The notes beneath the pieces were generated by a model that saw only the letters and a program-made list of their open reading frames with translations, did no database searches and was not told the origin of the DNA. DNA of 14,776 nucleotides from Muribaculaceae bacterium (lineage in GTDB: Bacteria; Bacteroidota; Bacteroidia; Bacteroidales; Muribaculaceae), in NCBI GenBank assembly GCA_009775125.1, contig VSPD01000063.1, positions 1-14,776 on the forward strand, given 5' to 3'. Every line of letters starts with the position of its first letter. Within the stretch, counting starts at the first letter, position 1. Shown here in pieces: positions 12,932 to 14,776 of the stretch. The position numbers and the translations under genes are program-made.

Positions 12932-14732
12932 CTATTCGTATTTTTTTTGTGGAGCGTCCTCTTTTGACGATATATATACCCGGGGCCGTCGGGTTGGCCA
13001 CGGGTATGCCTTGCAGGTTGAAATATTGAGGATGAGAGCTGCCCGGCGCGTCGACCGACGGCAATGACGAGCGGCGCGCTATCTCGGCGAGGCCGGCCGT
13101 GGCATCGATTGTGCCGGCGCGGCGGCGCGGGTCGGCTGTGTCGACAAGGTCGTTGTCGGCTGTATTCACGGCTATCTCGGCTATCTCCGCAGGCGTGAGC
13201 GTGGGATCGGCTTCAAGCCACAGGGCGGCGACCCCTGCCACAAATGGCGACGACATCGACGTGCCTCCGCATGCCACCCAGTGGTATTCACGGCCTCCGG
13301 CTGAGGCCGATGCCACAGCGTCGGGTATCGGCGAGAGCGTGCAATGGGAGTTGTAAGGAGCCACGACCATGGCGCCCGGGGCAAATATCATGGGAAGCGA
13401 ACGCCCGTCGGCTGTGGTGCCGTAGGACGAAAATCGTCCGATTTGTCCCGGCGTGAAATAAGACCATTCGAGGTCGGTGCCGTCGATGCCCGGAGTGATG
13501 TTTCGTGAGCAGAGCGCTCCCACGGAAATCACGCCGTGGGCCGTGGCAAGGTTGGAGATGGAGCCGTCGGTGGTCTCGCGGAATGAATTCGACGGCACAT
13601 GGCCGAGCGTCAGTTTCGACGACTCGCACCACGCCGTGACTTTCTGCCCGGAGCGTGACGGCCGCACTCCGACGGTGATGCCGTAACGACTCCAAGGCCC
13701 GGCTTGGGCGAGAGTTTCCGAACGGTTTACGTCGAAAGACAACGCCGTGTTGAAGCGGCCATTGTTGGTGTCGACGCCGCCGGCATAGGTTACGCTGCCC
13801 CAAACGATCGATTCTGTGCCCGGAATACGGCTGTCGAGCAGATTGGCGCCGGTGGCGTCGGCTCGCATCCATTCCGATGCGGCGATGATGCCTCGGGTGT
13901 CGAAATCGTAAAGTTCGAGGCGAATGTCGAACGGCGTATCGTCGTCGCTCCATATATCCACAAGCCCGTCGACGGCGCCGGTGGGCGTGCGGTTCACGGT
14001 GAAGCTGCGTGGCGTAAGGTCGTCGAACGCGGCCGTGGCGCACACATTGTTCTCTCCGGCATTTCCGGCCGATATGCATATCACGGCATCTTCGGCGCAC
14101 ATCGACAGGTATTGGCAAAACAGATCGGTGCCGTCGTGGGGCCCTATTTCCGAGCCTATGCTTATGTTCACCACGGCAGGCTTGCCTTGGCTTTGAGCAT
14201 AGTCGATTATGTCTTCAACGCCGGCGAGGATGCCCGCCTCGGTTAGGCGCGATGTCGTGGCCACTATTTCCGCGCCGGGGGCGATACCTCCGTAGCCGTT
14301 GCCGCAGTCAGCGCCGGCGAGGATTCCGGCGACATGCGAGGCATGGAAGTTTTCGGTGTCGTCGGTGGTCCAGTCTTCGATTTCCGGCTGCGAAAGCGCG
14401 CTGAGATATATGCCTTGTTGCAGGTCGTAGTGGTGTATTTGCGCCACGCGTCCACGGAAAGCGGGATGCGAGGGGTCGAAGCCGGTGTCGGTCATGCCCG
14501 CAATCACGCCCGAGCCGTTGTACGAAGCCGTTGCCCCGGTTCCGGCATGTATGGCGTCGATGGCTCCGAAGGTGCGTGCCACGTCGAGGCTGGCCGACAG
14601 CGGACGCGACGCTGCCGCAGACAGTATTCCGCCCTGCTTGATGGCCGTGTCGATTTTGTCGGACGGCACGGTTGCGAGCAGCAGGTTGTCGCGGGGGGGG
14701 GGCAGTAGTTGGGCCCGCCCGGGGGACACCAA
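12924..14732 (-). CDS. Subtilisin-like S8 serine peptidase with C-terminal sorting-type tail, 5' end unreliable
   Basis: Numbering from the open frame, the triad is Asp82 (AGMTDTGFD), His130 (HASHVAG in place of the usual HGTHVAG) and Ser492 (GGTSMSSPFVAG). The oxyanion-hole Asn224 is in SAGNAGEN. The spacing from Asn224 to Ser492 is about 270 residues, roughly 200 more than in subtilisin, so a large domain (about 240-430, likely beta-rich) is inserted. The end (QYFNLQGIPVANP ... GIYIVKRG) resembles the C-terminal tail of exported Bacteroidota proteins handled by type IX secretion. A signal peptide is expected but absent. Before about residue 14 the frame runs into a G10 tract, a TTG 'start' and an in-frame stop at 14763-14765, so the true N-terminus is lost at the damaged window end. 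Overlaps trmN6 by 8 bases. Confidence 0.9.
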   Translation of the reverse strand: MVSPGRAQLLPPPRDNLLLATVPSDKIDTAIKQGGILSAAASRPLSASLDVARTFGAIDAIHAGTGATASYNGSGVIAGMTDTGFDPSHPAFRGRVAQIHHYDLQQGIYLSALSQPEIEDWTTDDTENFHASHVAGILAGADCGNGYGGIAPGAEIVATTSRLTEAGILAGVEDIIDYAQSQGKPAVVNISIGSEIGPHDGTDLFCQYLSMCAEDAVICISAGNAGENNVCATAAFDDLTPRSFTVNRTPTGAVDGLVDIWSDDDTPFDIRLELYDFDTRGIIAASEWMRADATGANLLDSRIPGTESIVWGSVTYAGGVDTNNGRFNTALSFDVNRSETLAQAGPWSRYGITVGVRPSRSGQKVTAWCESSKLTLGHVPSNSFRETTDGSISNLATAHGVISVGALCSRNITPGIDGTDLEWSYFTPGQIGRFSSYGTTADGRSLPMIFAPGAMVVAPYNSHCTLSPIPDAVASASAGGREYHWVACGGTSMSSPFVAGVAALWLEADPTLTPAEIAEIAVNTADNDLVDTADPRRRAGTIDATAGLAEIARRSSLPSVDAPGSSHPQYFNLQGIPVANPTAPGIYIVKRGRSTKKIRIDG

Positions 14733-14776
14733 AAAAAACCAGGGGGCGGCAAAGTAGAGTGTTTAGAGGGGGGTAT
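14693..14776. other. Low-quality contig end (homopolymer-rich)
   Basis: Within 84 bases there are G10 (14693-14702), G5 (14721-14725), A8 (14731-14738), G5 (14742-14746) and G6 (14768-14773). This is far above the rest of the window and lies inside what should be the signal peptide and prodomain of the subtilase. The open frame degenerates to Pro-rich sequence and meets a stop codon. The simplest reading is base-calling or assembly error at a contig edge rather than biology. Confidence 0.75.

Overview
The window looks like a piece of a GC-rich gut Bacteroidales genome, probably close to the Muribaculaceae/Prevotella side of the order. The family-level call is inference. The support is: (i) three promoters of the Bacteroidota type (TTTG, about 20 bases, TAnnTTTG) in front of fic, hppA and nrnA; (ii) starts without Shine-Dalgarno sequences; (iii) SpII lipoproteins; (iv) a DUF4827 lipoprotein next to nrnA and a glmM-type gene; (v) a subtilase ending in the 'Y-x-L-x-G-x-x-V ... 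GIYIVKRG' tail typical of this group; and (vi) a membrane pyrophosphatase with the residues of the Na+,H+ subfamily known from Bacteroides. Every gene I accept is on the minus strand, so transcription runs from high to low coordinates. The last ~80 bases are homopolymer-rich and look like a poor-quality contig end.

Layout in the direction of transcription: a 5'-incomplete exported subtilase overlaps trmN6 (tRNA methyltransferase). Next comes a clear promoter and the nrnA - DUF4827 pair (4-base overlap), followed by a glmM-like phosphohexomutase. A 133-base array of TCGA decamers then separates glmM from a three-gene exported cluster: transglutaminase-like lipoprotein, NlpC/P60 endopeptidase and dipeptide epimerase. 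A 40-base near-perfect palindrome built from 9-base units follows. After it come a two-gene unit of probable accessory character (RloB-family TOPRIM protein and Bro-N/DinD-like protein), then hppA (ion-pumping pyrophosphatase) with its own promoter and intrinsic terminator, and finally a Fic-family AMPylase candidate. Two REP-like hairpins lie at the low-coordinate edge. There is no gene-free stretch longer than 300 bases, and no tRNA, rRNA, CRISPR array or insertion sequence that I can see.

How the genes may work together: the transglutaminase/NlpC/epimerase cluster resembles the muropeptide-salvage logic of YkfC (releases L-Ala-gamma-D-Glu) and YkfB (epimerises it), but here all three products carry export signals. 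nrnA, trmN6, glmM and hppA are housekeeping genes. fic and rloB-bro are probably accessory; fic and bro are visibly less GC-rich than hppA between them. The least ordinary signals are the helically phased TCGA array, the palindromic and G-quadruplex-prone 9-mer arrays at other gene junctions, and the pairing of an RloB with a Bro-N protein without the usual RloA ATPase.
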